DNA from: Diplodia intermedia
Taxonomy: Eukaryota; Ascomycota; Dothideomycetes; Botryosphaeriales; Botryosphaeriaceae
Length of the DNA stretch: 64,000 nucleotides
Assembly: GCA_021495925.1 (NCBI GenBank)
Contig: JAKEKT010000042.1
Span: 186,001-250,000 of the forward strand
Reading direction: 5' to 3'
In this document: positions 33,890-43,818 of the stretch, in pieces
How positions within the stretch are numbered: the first letter of the stretch is position 1
How the letters are laid out: each line of letters begins with the position of its first letter
The notes under the pieces: model-generated
Told to the model about the DNA's origin: nothing
Databases searched by the model: none
What the model saw: only the letters and a program-made list of their open reading frames with translations
Program-made: the position numbers and the translations under genes

Positions 33890-34364
33890 GGCCCTGGTGC
33901 GGCGGCAGCGTGTAGCCAAGCTCCACCCACTCGCTGGCGCCATCGCATTACACGATGGCCGCGCCGCAGAAGCGGTCGTGCCGGTCGACGTTGATCGAGC
34001 CCGACGCGGATCCGTCCGTGAAGATGGCGAGGATGCCCGTGTCTACCACGCGCGCGGCGCTGAAATGCTTCGCGAAGGCGACGTCGGTGGCTCTGGTGGG
34101 GCGGACCACGGCGATGCCGCGGATCGTGCCGGAGGGGGGGCCGCCGGGGGTCGTAGTCGGCGGGGGAGTTGGCCGGCGGTGCTGGAGGGTCGCGATATTC
34201 CGGCGTGGTGGGGCGCGGTGGTGTGGCATCATCTTGCTTCTGCTTCTGCTCCTGCTCTTGCTCCTCCTCCTGCGCGCGTACCACTCGTAAGGCGACTGTG
34301 TACTGGATGAGATGATCCAGGATCTCCAGTTTCTGTTCGGCGGTGTACCTGAAGGCACCGTCAT
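33890..34364 (-). pseudogene. RNase H-like protein gene, decayed
   Basis: One frame reads YTAEQKLEILDHLIQYTVAL and a Gln/Glu-rich linker; another continues GIAVVRPTRATDVAFAKHF, then ILAIFTDGSASG, then FCGAAIV. The latter is the first beta-hairpin of an RNase H fold with its first catalytic Asp. The frame change falls at a run of seven C on the coding strand, so it may be a real indel or an assembly error. A TAA follows AAIV directly, and the same frame continues sensibly (DGASEWVELGYTLPP) beyond it. The remaining catalytic acids are not found. Fungal genomes carry many RNase H-like proteins of unknown function, some derived from transposons. Confidence 0.5.
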
Positions 34365-35077
34365 GAGCAGTATCAGCAGCAGCCAGCCGTGGCTCGCTTC
34401 AGCTCCTATATTCCCTCAGATTATTTCGACTCGGTGAGCCTCAAACTTGCTTTGTTCTGTTGGACGACTGAGCATTCTCGCTCAGACCGAACTCGAACAA
34501 TGGACTTGTCCATGCACTATGATTGAACGACGAATCGATAACACACAGACACTTCACATCTTCACACCGAATCCTGTACTGAGGACTAGACTTGCAAATC
34601 ACACCCGCGTGCACTATTGCCTCAGGAGCTGTCTCCAACTCCTAATGAACCTACCCATCTTCGTCAACTAGTGCCCCGGTGGGAGCAAAGGGGCGGGCAT
34701 CTCTGGCAGCAGGACGCGAACGAGCTCATGGCCTTCATCCTGAACCAGTAGCTAGGCCAGACCCCATATCCTTTTGACAAGATGTGTCAGAAACAGCTGC
34801 CGTTATTGCAACGGCCCCACCACTGGCGGCTGAAGAGGTCCACCCACTTGGATCTTAGCTGGGCTTTTCTTACTCCGGCCCCCAGCTTTGCTTTGACACT
34901 GTTTCTCCAACCCTCTTTGTTTGGATCATTCCACCTACATGTTCTTACTTGTACTCTCATGAAACGACACACGAACTACCCTTCTAGCACCCCCCACCTC
35001 CCCATCTCGCCGTCTGGTCCCATCCAACTTCAGCGTGGAGAGGTGGTGCGATGGGAATGTTGTCGATGATGAAGAAG
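34365..35077. other. Intergenic
   Basis: 713 bp. Only short frames; one at 34782-35069 (+) may be the upstream part of the following gene wreck. Confidence 0.3.
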
Positions 35078-35480
35078 TGAGGGGGGGATGACATGGAGAA
35101 TATGGAGGTGGTGGTGGAGGCGCAACGTGGGAGGGAGTTACTGTGGGCGGTGTCACGGTTCAAGAGTAAAGAGTTGAATTGCTAACAAGAGGTTGTACGG
35201 GTTGCGGAGGATAGGCCGTGTGGGAGGACTATCTACGCAACGGACGAGCCATGTTCTGCACGTGAGGTCATTGGCATGACTCGGGGGCAGATCGTGACAG
35301 CGGTGATGAGGAGGAGGTATAGAGGGCGGGCGGATGAGGAGAGGGAGAGGGTGGTGGGGCCGAGTAATATCTAAAGGGCGTGAAGAAGGACTTTCGGAGG
35401 ATGGTCGTGGAGAGGAATAGTAAATTAGAGGAGAAGAAGGCGGAGAGACGGAGAGAGCGGTATAGGGCTACAGCTACAAA
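35078..35480 (+). pseudogene. Unrecognised gene remnant with in-frame stop
   Basis: One frame reads DDMENMEVVVEAQRGRELL and on to KELNC, then TAA, then QEVVRVAEDRPCGRTIYA and GMTRGQIVTAVMRRRYRGRAD up to a second stop near 35373. A neighbouring frame then continues VKKDFRRMVVERNSKLEEKK. The amino-acid composition looks coding on both sides of the stop. A gctaac..aag element right before the second block could be an intron end, so a spliced gene is possible. I do not recognise the protein. Confidence 0.35.
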
Positions 35481-35808
35481 TCATAGAATACATAGGGGGT
35501 GGGGGAAGGACCTATTCAAACCGCCAAATTTTGGAATTATATGTGTATGTGTGTGCCCGGCTGCGTGAGTAAATGGAGAAATTATCGGGATAAGAATTAC
35601 GAATCCATGATAAAGAAGTTCACATTCATGTCTATGCGTGTTCTTCAGCTGCCCAGAAGTATTGATCAATTGTTTCCAGAAAACCCTCCCCAAGAATCCA
35701 GTGAGAATGCTACGCTATGCCGAAAAGAAGAGTCCAACACGTCGGACTCAAAACAAACAACCAAGAACGAATCAAACCCGAGTACCCTGCAAGCCAACTG
35801 AGTGATGA
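35481..35808. other. Intergenic
   Basis: 328 bp, AT-richer, forming the 3' flank of member K. Nothing else seen. Confidence 0.35.
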
Positions 35809-36874
35809 CTAGTAGTTCCGGTAGCTGGGACGGTAACTGTTGGAGTAGCGGGGACGATAAGAGCCGCCGCGATAAGCCTGGCGGCCCCCCCTCCTCTCGC
35901 CCCTCCTCTCGCCCTCCCTCTCCACCAGATGGCTCCTGTCGAAGTACTCGTAGGGGTACGTGTCCTCCAACCAGCTCGCCCTCATGCGGCCGATCGTCTC
36001 CAGCGTCGTGCGCTTGTCGTCCAGCTCGATGTGGCGCGGCTCCCAACCCGGCATGAAGCGCGCCAGATCCACGGAGCGGAAGGGGCGAACCCAGTGCAAG
36101 TCCAAGTAGGACTGTTTGGGGAGCCTGGGGCCGGCGGGGTCGAGCGGGAGGACCGGCATGTCGTCGTGGCTCCTGGCGCCGGGATGGTCGATGAGGAGGT
36201 AGCGGCGGCGGAAGCACCGGGCCTTGTGCTTGCTGGCAACGCTGTCGCCCCACTTCTCGAAGATGGAGAGGCCGTTCCAGTTGGTGAGGCCCATGACGGG
36301 CCAGTCGCCGTGGATGTCCTGGCGGCCGACGACGAGGCCCGGGTGGCCGGTGAAGTCCTGGTGGGACTTCTTCTTGATGAAGACGATCATGCCGGGGACA
36401 ATGTCGTCATTGGAGAGCTTCCTGATGTCTCCCAGCTCCCTGGAGCCCTGGGGCGGGAGAGGGTTTGGCAGAGGCGGAGCGAGAGGAGCACGGGGGAAGG
36501 ACTCATTCGTGCTGGCGGCGGGGAAAGGCAGGTTGGGAAGGACACGCAGGCTGTTGCGCTGCGGACCGACCGCGGTCGTCTGCCAATCCTGAGGGTAGCC
36601 CTCCAGCTGATGGGGTCGCCTCTGGTGGTGTTCAGGACCTAGAAGATGTCGCGAATTATCCGGGTTCTTGACCTCATTTTCAGTTGCAAACGTTACCTGG
36701 TGATGTACGGCGCCTGTACCGCGGGCGATAGGTGTCCTGCTACCAGCGCTTTAGCCCGTTCTAGGTGGTGGATCAACAGTTGCAACTTACCGCCTCGTCG
36801 TCGTCGAGCTTGCGCTTGCGGCCAGCACCGCCGCCCCGGCCAGCATGAGGAGGAAGACCGCCCTGACGCGTCAT
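35809..36874 (-). CDS. Cluster family member K
   Basis: Three exons: 36874-36791 (MTRQGGLPPHAGRGGGAGRK and on), 36736-36697 (a 40-bp microexon) and 36638-35809, about 317 residues. All introns are GT..AG and the phases agree (0, then 1). Exon 1 contains GRKRKLDDDE, a probable NLS. The domain starts DDIVPGMIVFIKKKSH, then FTGHPGLVVGRQDI, then VMGLTNWNGLSIFEKW, then RRYLLIDHPG, then MPVLPLDPAGPRLPKQSYLDL, then a helical end and a short Arg/Tyr/Ser-rich tail (SYRPRYSNSYRPSYRNY). All landmarks are present. The first Met in the single open frame (36390) would remove the disordered N-terminus, so the spliced model is preferred. Confidence 0.82.
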
Positions 36875-39609
36875 GGTGATTGCTGGTGTACAGGAACGGG
36901 GGAGAGTGTGATATAGTAGTGGGGAAGGTAGCGGGTGCAGAAAGTCTTGGTGTCGCGAGACGAAGAGGTGGTGGTGCAGAGGGGAAGTGTCGCGAGCGGG
37001 CGCAGAGTGGATAAGCAAGAGCGCGCTCAGAAAAAAACCCGCCGCGCGCGCGTTTTCTCAGGGTCCAATGGCTTACCGCCTGCTACTCCACCGCCCTGCT
37101 GCTAGGTGAAATGCAAAAAAATCAAAGATTCTGCCGTTTTTATCGCGCAGTGAATGCTCCGGATCCTCAGGCATCCGTCGCAGATTTTCCCAGAGCTGCG
37201 CCGGCTACCATGGCGCCTGCCAAATTTCGCGCCAACACTAAGATTGCGCCGCCACAGCTTGACTGACAGCTGTTCTCCCAAGCTCTATTCTTTCCCAGCA
37301 CGTCCCTGAAGACGAAGTGCCGCGCCGCGCTTTAACTGCCGCCTCCACATCATGCCAAAGCTCTTGGCAGGCTCCTGTACCAATTGCAGCGGAAACACTC
37401 GTAATTGACCTTCCTTAGTCCTCTATTTCCGTGGTCCCAGCGCTTAGGCGCTCCTACCATGTCGCCGTCGCACTCGTCGACGATTTTCCCAGCTACACGA
37501 GGAGCTTTGCACAAGCTGCACGTCGACACCGACCCGCAATCAGCCGCACACTCGCCGCCTCAGGCACCCAGGCACTGCGCCATACTCAAAGTCCTTTCCT
37601 CCACGCCGGCACATTCAGGCAGCACCTCCTCCTTGGTAGGCCCAGCCAGCCTGTGATGATATTTCCGCTCCCAACGGCCGACTTTCTCCGCCCATAGCGA
37701 CCGCATCCACAAGAATTTGGCATGAAGAGAGGAGGAGAAGAGGAAGCACATGGAACTACGTACACATACCCCTCCAGATGGCTCCCGCGAGAGCCTGCTC
37801 ACAGGAAGACACAAAGTGTCCAACCCATGAGTCCCTTTCCCGTGCAGCCGCACCTCTGCCGACGTAGCAGCTGAGGAGAGGGAGGGGCGGCATTACAAGC
37901 TCGAGCGGTTTAAGATCATATTCCCCACACACGGCAGGGTCAGCCAAGTTTCTACGCTACACTTCGTAACGTTTCGCCACCACCACGATCAGCGCAGATT
38001 CCGGCGATAACAGCCTCCGACCACCCAGAGGCTTGTCCCCCCTCAAGCCCCGTCGCTCGAGGTAGACGACAGTCGTGGGCGTACGCAGCGAGAGAAGCGT
38101 AAACAGTTTTCGAATTCAGCAATACATTCGTGCAGATTGTTGCGGGTCGGACGTGAATCTCAATATGCGGTGGAGGAGATGAGGTCATCGCCTCGGAGCA
38201 TCGAGGCGTAGGTGGCGGCCAGCACAACGTGGCCGGTAGTGACATGTTTCTTTCGCATGGTTCATACTTCAAGGCCCTTTTCTCAAACAGGAGCTGGCGC
38301 AAAAATCAATGGCCGTTACACAGAAGGGCCCAATCGCAGTGGGCAAGGAGGTACGATCGCTTCGCCGCCAGAGGTCCCATCTTCCAGGCCGTAACGGCTT
38401 GTGTTTGCCGACCAGTACGCACGTTCTCTCCGATAAACAATGCCACGAATAATTCCGGCTACCCGATGCAACCGATGGAGCCAATCTTCAACGCTATGCC
38501 ATTAACGAGTTATGAAGTACGTTCTCAAGACGGACGCGACGAACGGTCACTAGGCGGTGGCGGTAGCTAAGGAGGATTGCTATAGAGCGTCTTCTTCACA
38601 GCTACGGTTCATGGTTTGGGCTTTGAACCATACGAGGACACTGGCCGTCTGCTGACAGGATTGAGGTTACAGTACTGACCGATGACCGCTTTCCTGTACC
38701 AGACCCCCATTTCTTGACCGGCGGCACCGTTTGGAGGGTACATGATGTTGAGATTCCCCAGGTAGAACGCATATCACATGAAAACATCAGTAAAAAATAG
38801 GTCATCTCAAAGCGTCTGTATTGCTACTCTCCAATCCTCCAGCACGCCTCCTCCGCATACGATCCCACACAACCATCCCCTCTGCCAAACGCCCAAACCT
38901 CCAAGATCTCCACCAACGGCAACGTACATACATACAAAAAAAGGCTCGTCTTAGCTTCACCCACGGCCCGCCCAACAATGGGAGACGCCGGAGGCTACTA
39001 ATCGCCAGCACCAACGCAGAGGTGCGAGCCCGACATCGCTGGCGTCCCTCCGCCTTGTCCTTTCGACAAAAATAACAACAACAAGAGTAGACCATGAGTA
39101 ACAAGATGTGGTGGAGTAGCTTGACTGGGTTGGCTAGCCAAGTAAAGACCTTCGAGGAATGTCCCACGGTTCGAATCTCTATGAAGACTATCGGTTTAAA
39201 GCACCCGAGGTCATCTTCTGAGAACGATTTGCAGAAATCCAAGAAGGGAAAGGCTTGGGTCAAGTATCGTATTGGGAAAGCCCAATCGATAAGTGACAAC
39301 AAGCGGGCGCGACATATGTTGTGAAGAAGTCCGAATCCAAAGCACAAGAGCGAAGACGGGCTCGAGGCAGAGTCGGACGAAAGGATGCCGAATCGAACGG
39401 TAGCAGGCCTGCAAGCAGGTGTCGCCAACCGGGAAGGATGGTACCGAAACGGACGGGGTGCGAGTTCGAGAGTTGTGAGTTCGAAACGTCGCTTCCAGCG
39501 CTGGAGCTCACGAGGAGTCGCTTGCCGGGATTGTCGGTGGTTGGCCACTTGGGTATGTCAGGCCCATGCCGGATTCGCCTCTGGATAAGGTCGATCCCCA
39601 CCTGGTGAT
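36875..39609. other. Long intergenic stretch, no supported gene
   Basis: 2.7 kb. The left end is the promoter of member K. Several medium open frames occur on both strands (for example 38802-39548 minus and 39094-39324 plus). None shows a family landmark or a recognisable domain, and several overlap on both strands. It may hold strongly decayed coding sequence. Confidence 0.3.
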
Positions 39610-40521
39610 CTACGAGCAGCGCCACAGCTTCGTCAGATCCTTCGCAGAGAAAGCCGTTGGAACCTGCACAACTGCGTCTTCCTCGCCCATCCAGAGACAA
39701 GGATGGACGTAACGATACATCTGCATGGAGATGTAGTGCATCGCGGAGTCGGCAAGAACAATGTCGGAATCGTTCCGTACAGTGTACGGCGTGAGGCAGG
39801 CAGCCTCAAGATTGAAGATTCCGTGTTCGATGTGCAGGTACGACCTCTTGCGGCATGAGAAGGGCTTCGTGAAAGGAAGCACTTCCGTACCGCAGTGCGG
39901 CCTCTCCCAGCCGTTCTCAAGCATGAGCAGCTGCTGCAGCTTGGCTTGTTTCATCGGTCCTTCCCTCATCTTCCCCCACTTCTGCTCGGCCCGCTGACCG
40001 CCGTACGAGGTGATGGGAATGACTTGGACAATCCCATCTTCGTCCGGGGCTCTCCAGATCAGAACTGGATGGTTCTCAAACCCGTCCACCCGTTCCTGAC
40101 TCGTGAGACGCTGGCGGATGATCGAGCTGGGCCCGATCATGCCAATGTCCAGCCATGCAAGCTTTCCTGGGCAAGCCCAGTGAGGCTCCTTGGCAACGTC
40201 GTTGTCGTCAGGAGTGGCAAGGATGTCGTCACCTGGGATGGCAACGGTTTCCTCACCCGGAGTGGATGGGTCAGCCTGGGGGGATGGCTGGGGGGAGGGA
40301 GAAGAAGAGGGGGTGAATTCCGAAGCGAGAGGCGAGAGAGAGGGAGTGGAGGAGAGAGTGGAGGTGGAGGTGGAAGGAGGAGAAGGGGGAGGAGTAACGG
40401 GTGCTGCTGGGGCGGGCGAGGAATTCTTAAGCATCGCTGCATAAGAGATCGGCGCGGGCGGGACGGCTGCCGCCTTCTCCATGGTGGCTGGTGTCGCCTT
40501 CTTGAGAGAGAGGACAACCAT
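39610..40521 (-). CDS. Cluster family member L
   Basis: Single exon, 303 residues from the Met at 40521 (MVVLSLKKATPATMEKAA). An open frame runs further upstream to 40806 but crosses a CA microsatellite and is probably leader. The N-terminus is Pro/Ser/Thr-rich and short. The domain reads ACPGKLAWLDIGM, then an extended loop, then FENHPVLIWRAPDEDG, then VIPITSYGGQRAEQKW, then LLMLENGW, then GTEVLPFTKPF, then CRKRSYLHIEHG, and a longer C-terminus. It shares the insertion between GKLAW and HP with members M and N and carries TSY at the TSW position. Confidence 0.82.
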   Translation of the reverse strand: MVVLSLKKATPATMEKAAAVPPAPISYAAMLKNSSPAPAAPVTPPPSPPSTSTSTLSSTPSLSPLASEFTPSSSPSPQPSPQADPSTPGEETVAIPGDDILATPDDNDVAKEPHWACPGKLAWLDIGMIGPSSIIRQRLTSQERVDGFENHPVLIWRAPDEDGIVQVIPITSYGGQRAEQKWGKMREGPMKQAKLQQLLMLENGWERPHCGTEVLPFTKPFSCRKRSYLHIEHGIFNLEAACLTPYTVRNDSDIVLADSAMHYISMQMYRYVHPCLWMGEEDAVVQVPTAFSAKDLTKLWRCS

Positions 40522-42200
40522 GATTGTGTGTGTGTGTGTGTGTGTGTATGCTTTCAAGAGTGAAGAATTCGTCAGGATCAAGTTGGGTGCTTGATCAGAG
40601 GGATGTGAGATGTGTGTTGACGGGAATGCTGTGAGCTGTGTGTTCACTGGAAAGCTGTGAGATGTGTGCGTTGGCGGGAAAGCAGCAACAAGGCAGGACT
40701 CGTGAATTATACCCAGTCGCCAGAACGAACTCTGGAAGCGAGTCTGAAAAATCTGAGAGCCATTTTTTGATAGTGGTTGTCTCTCACGATGGTTCCGATG
40801 AGCCACAGGTACGGCGGCAGGCGGTCACTATGGGTTCGGACGAAGTTTGGTACAATGTAAACATTGTCTCCAATGATTCCAGGAGCCCCCGGGCAGCTAC
40901 ACTGGCAGGAGTACAACGGAAGAGGGATATCGACTGACAATGCCGCCTTTTGGATGTAATTTTCCGGTCGAAGCCTGCAGAGGTGTGCCTTCGTCCAGTT
41001 CCTCGTCGAGTGTAAGTCCCGTATGTTCGTGCCGATGCCGGCTCATCAAGTGCCGGAAAGCGGCTTAGGGGCAATTGAGCTGGCTTGGTATCCGGAAACA
41101 CAAGGTACGGCAGCGGGTTCCTGGATCAGGAATCCTGGTCGATGGTAAACGCACGTCATCGTGGCATTGGCTTGCAATTGCGCTGCGGGAGATCCTATGT
41201 GCGATGTGTGAGCGGAACAGCGATGAAGAGTGTAGAATCCGAGCGACAATACCAATCATCAGACGATGGCGGTAGCGGCGGCGGCGAGGGTCCCCGTTCC
41301 TGACGGTAGGGTTGCGGCTGCCTTTCCCGCAGCTTCCTTTTTTGCGAACGCTGCCCAGCCACGGCATACAGCGCCGGCACACTCCATCACTTGAGCTCTG
41401 GAACCGCACCCAATCCCCTTTACTCGAATGCCGAGCTGAGTCCCTGAACCGGTCAAACGTCGCTCGTCATTATACCCTTCATCACGGAGCCGCGCGGGGC
41501 TGACGTACAACGGTGATGCTCTACCATGCTTGGCGTACCGCTGTCTGCGCGGCAGCACGGAGAACACTTCCACGACCGTCTTTCCCCGGCAACTTGGGAC
41601 AGCCAGTTCCACTTGAAATTTCTTCACTCTAGCGGAAGATTACGGCGGCCATCGGCATGGAATTGCACCACCACAAAGAGATCCACGTGAACTGCACAGC
41701 CGGGAGGGTAGCGGAGCGGAATGGCCTTCCAGTGCTTAGAGGAAAGCCGGAGGACTTTTGCCGTGGAATCCGGTTCTGAAATGACTCATATCGATGGTGA
41801 TGCGTCAGTCAATGAGTCCTCGTATGCGTGGGCTCTTAAGGGAATAAGGCAAAGCTTATAGTGTTCAGATGAGAATGGAATATTGGTGCAGTGCAAAAGA
41901 GGCGAGAGAACAGTAATGCGGTTCCCCTGCACATATATACCATTACCACTTCTGGCCATGTGCATTTACTCAGTCAGAAATCCAACTTAACGTACCGAAC
42001 AAAATTTCCAGGGAAGACAGAAGAAACTTTCTGCGCTGGTCAAAAGGTCAACACGCACACGCCAGTGAGCTACATATACTCGAGGCCCGCCCCTGGGAGA
42101 CGAAACATCCCCTGAGCTCAGTCATTCTGCTGCAAAGCCAAGCGTACAACTGCTCATCCCTCTTCAAACACGCAAACATCCACTCCCACCTATCTACAAA
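40522..42200. other. Intergenic between divergent members L and M
   Basis: About 1.7 kb, promoter region of both divergent genes. On the minus strand at 41259-41627 a 120-codon open frame (PSCRGKTVVEVFSVLPRRQ) lacks an ATG and domain, so I do not call it. Confidence 0.35.
40525..40547. repeat. (TG)n microsatellite in the leader of member L
   Basis: Eleven TG units (CA on the coding strand), ending four bases before the ATG of member L at 40521-40519. Length changes here could alter start-codon context or transcript stability. Confidence 0.85.
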
Positions 42201-42980
42201 ATGGCCCAAAACAGCGCCTTCCCACCCCATCAGAAGAAAAACAAGAAGGGCAAGGGCAAGAAAGCCAAACAGCCCTCCACCAACACCACCAACACCAACG
42301 CCGCCGCTCAAAACAACGAAAACGCACGGCCATCCACCTCCACCACCACCGCTCCCTCCGCCTCCGCCTCCCCCACCACCACTACCACCAACTCCTCCTC
42401 CTCCTCCTCCTCCTCCCCCCTTCCTCCGCCGCCGCCGCCGCCGCCGCCGCCGCGCGGCACCCCACTGACGCGGGCAACCGCCATCCCGGGGCGGATCGTG
42501 TGGATGCCGGCCTTCGCGGCGGACAGCACGGCGCTGAAATTGGGCGCGCGGCCGAGCGCGGCCGAGCACCCGGGCGTCATCACCGACGTCGACCCGCTCC
42601 CCTCGGCGACGGTGAAGGTGCTGCCGATCACGTCGTGGGGCGGGCTGCGGACGGCGGCGGAGAAGTGGAGCGTGGGCGACGGCGGCAGGGCGCTGCGCGC
42701 CTACTACCGGCTCATCGCCAACGACCGGCCGTCGCGCGCGCTGGGCGGGGGCGAGGCCGTCATGGAGGAGGCTGGCGTCCGCGTGTTGCGGTTGCGGGAT
42801 GGGAAGCGGATGCGCTCGCGCAGCTACATCTCGCTGCGCGATGATAAGATCGTCATCGAGATCGCGGGGTTGGATTTGTTCTCGAACGGGGGGGATGAGG
42901 ACATTTTCTTGGAGGGGGGGTGTTTGCGGCAGTTGATGGCCGATCATAGGGATGTGACATGGAGGAAGCTGAATTGGTGA
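42201..42980 (+). CDS. Cluster family member M
   Basis: Single exon, 259 residues. It begins with a Lys-rich block (KKNKKGKGKKAKQ, a possible NLS), then Asn/Thr/Ser-rich sequence with Ser and Pro runs. The domain is the clearest in the window: AIPGRIVWMPAF, then a loop, then AEHPGVITDVDP, then VKVLPITSWGGL, then AEKW, then YYRLIANDRP, then VRVLRLRDGKRMRSRSYISLRDD, then IEIAGLDLFSNGGDEDIFLE. It is closely related to member N, which lies 838 bp downstream in the same orientation. Confidence 0.87.
   Translation: MAQNSAFPPHQKKNKKGKGKKAKQPSTNTTNTNAAAQNNENARPSTSTTTAPSASASPTTTTTNSSSSSSSSPLPPPPPPPPPPRGTPLTRATAIPGRIVWMPAFAADSTALKLGARPSAAEHPGVITDVDPLPSATVKVLPITSWGGLRTAAEKWSVGDGGRALRAYYRLIANDRPSRALGGGEAVMEEAGVRVLRLRDGKRMRSRSYISLRDDKIVIEIAGLDLFSNGGDEDIFLEGGCLRQLMADHRDVTWRKLNW
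42392..42453 (+). repeat. Ser/Pro trinucleotide repeats in member M
   Basis: TCC repeats followed by CCG repeats encode a Ser run and then a Pro run directly before the conserved domain. Member N has a Pro run at the same place. Confidence 0.8.
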
Positions 42981-43818
42981 TTTGTATGATCGTCGGGCGC
43001 AGTTGGGAGTTTGGCTTTTGATGGATCTTTTCATGTGGATGCTTATTGGGTTCTTGGACTTTTTTTTGGTTGGCTTGATGTCTCGTGCTTGTTTATAGTG
43101 ATAGCAAGAAGTAATCAGACCTTCTAATCCACGATATCATTACTGCCCCTCTATTAGCAGTGTACACTTCCATGAAGTTGCATGAGGCCGAGTATGTTCT
43201 GACTTAAGATGTGCCTAGCTCACCCATGGAAGAAAATATTCCGCTTTGAAAAAACTTTTCGTCAAGGAAACGTGCTTCGGAACGCCCCTAATTAATAAGG
43301 GTTGACGTTTTTGGGCAATCGGCGGGTTTGATGTCCATACAGCTATTAATGCTGCCGATCTCTCTAGACTTAAGGCCTTGAATCTAGTACGATCCGGCGA
43401 GCTGCTTCTGAATCTTCTTGACTTCGCGATCCATCTGTTGCTTCCGAAGCGCGTTCGCCCTTTTCTTCTCCCTCTTAAGGCCCTCGATCTTAGCGTGCTT
43501 GATCTCGGCGACCACCTCGCCGCATAGGGTTCGGTTGCCTATGGTAGCAAACTTGCCCTCGTCGATAGCTAGCCGGCCTGTCGGTAGCAAGATCTAGTTC
43601 ACTAACATCAAACCGCGGTTAAGAGCAAGATGTTCTAGTTAGTAGTCTAATAAATAGTATGCATTTGATGCCCGGTTAGAACTACGATCGACACTGCACC
43701 AGCGTGAAAACCCTCCATCTCCCCTATTTAACAGAGACGCAAGCCGGTTAACAAGCATCTTACTATACTGATACACCTCCCATACCTTGATCATATCCAA
43801 GCAGTTGACTCCTTTACC
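42981..43818. other. Intergenic between members M and N
   Basis: 838 bp including the terminator of M, a short basic coding remnant (annotated separately) and the promoter of N. Confidence 0.35.
43384..43590 (-). pseudogene. Basic coiled-coil fragment, possibly the end of a transposase
   Basis: An open stretch without ATG reads TGRLAIDEGKFATIGN and ends KREKKRANALRKQQMDREVK. The Lys/Arg/Gln-rich C-terminus resembles ends of fungal pogo/Fot1-type DDE transposases. This is resemblance in composition and not a domain match. It sits between two duplicated family genes, so an old insertion is plausible. Confidence 0.3.

Noticed and set aside
39160..39185. GGTTCGAATC-like T-loop of a tRNA
   Set aside because: No acceptor stem, D arm or anticodon arm can be folded around it.
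41259..41627. Minus-strand 122-codon frame as a small secreted protein
   Set aside because: No ATG at its start, no signal peptide and no homology I can recognise.
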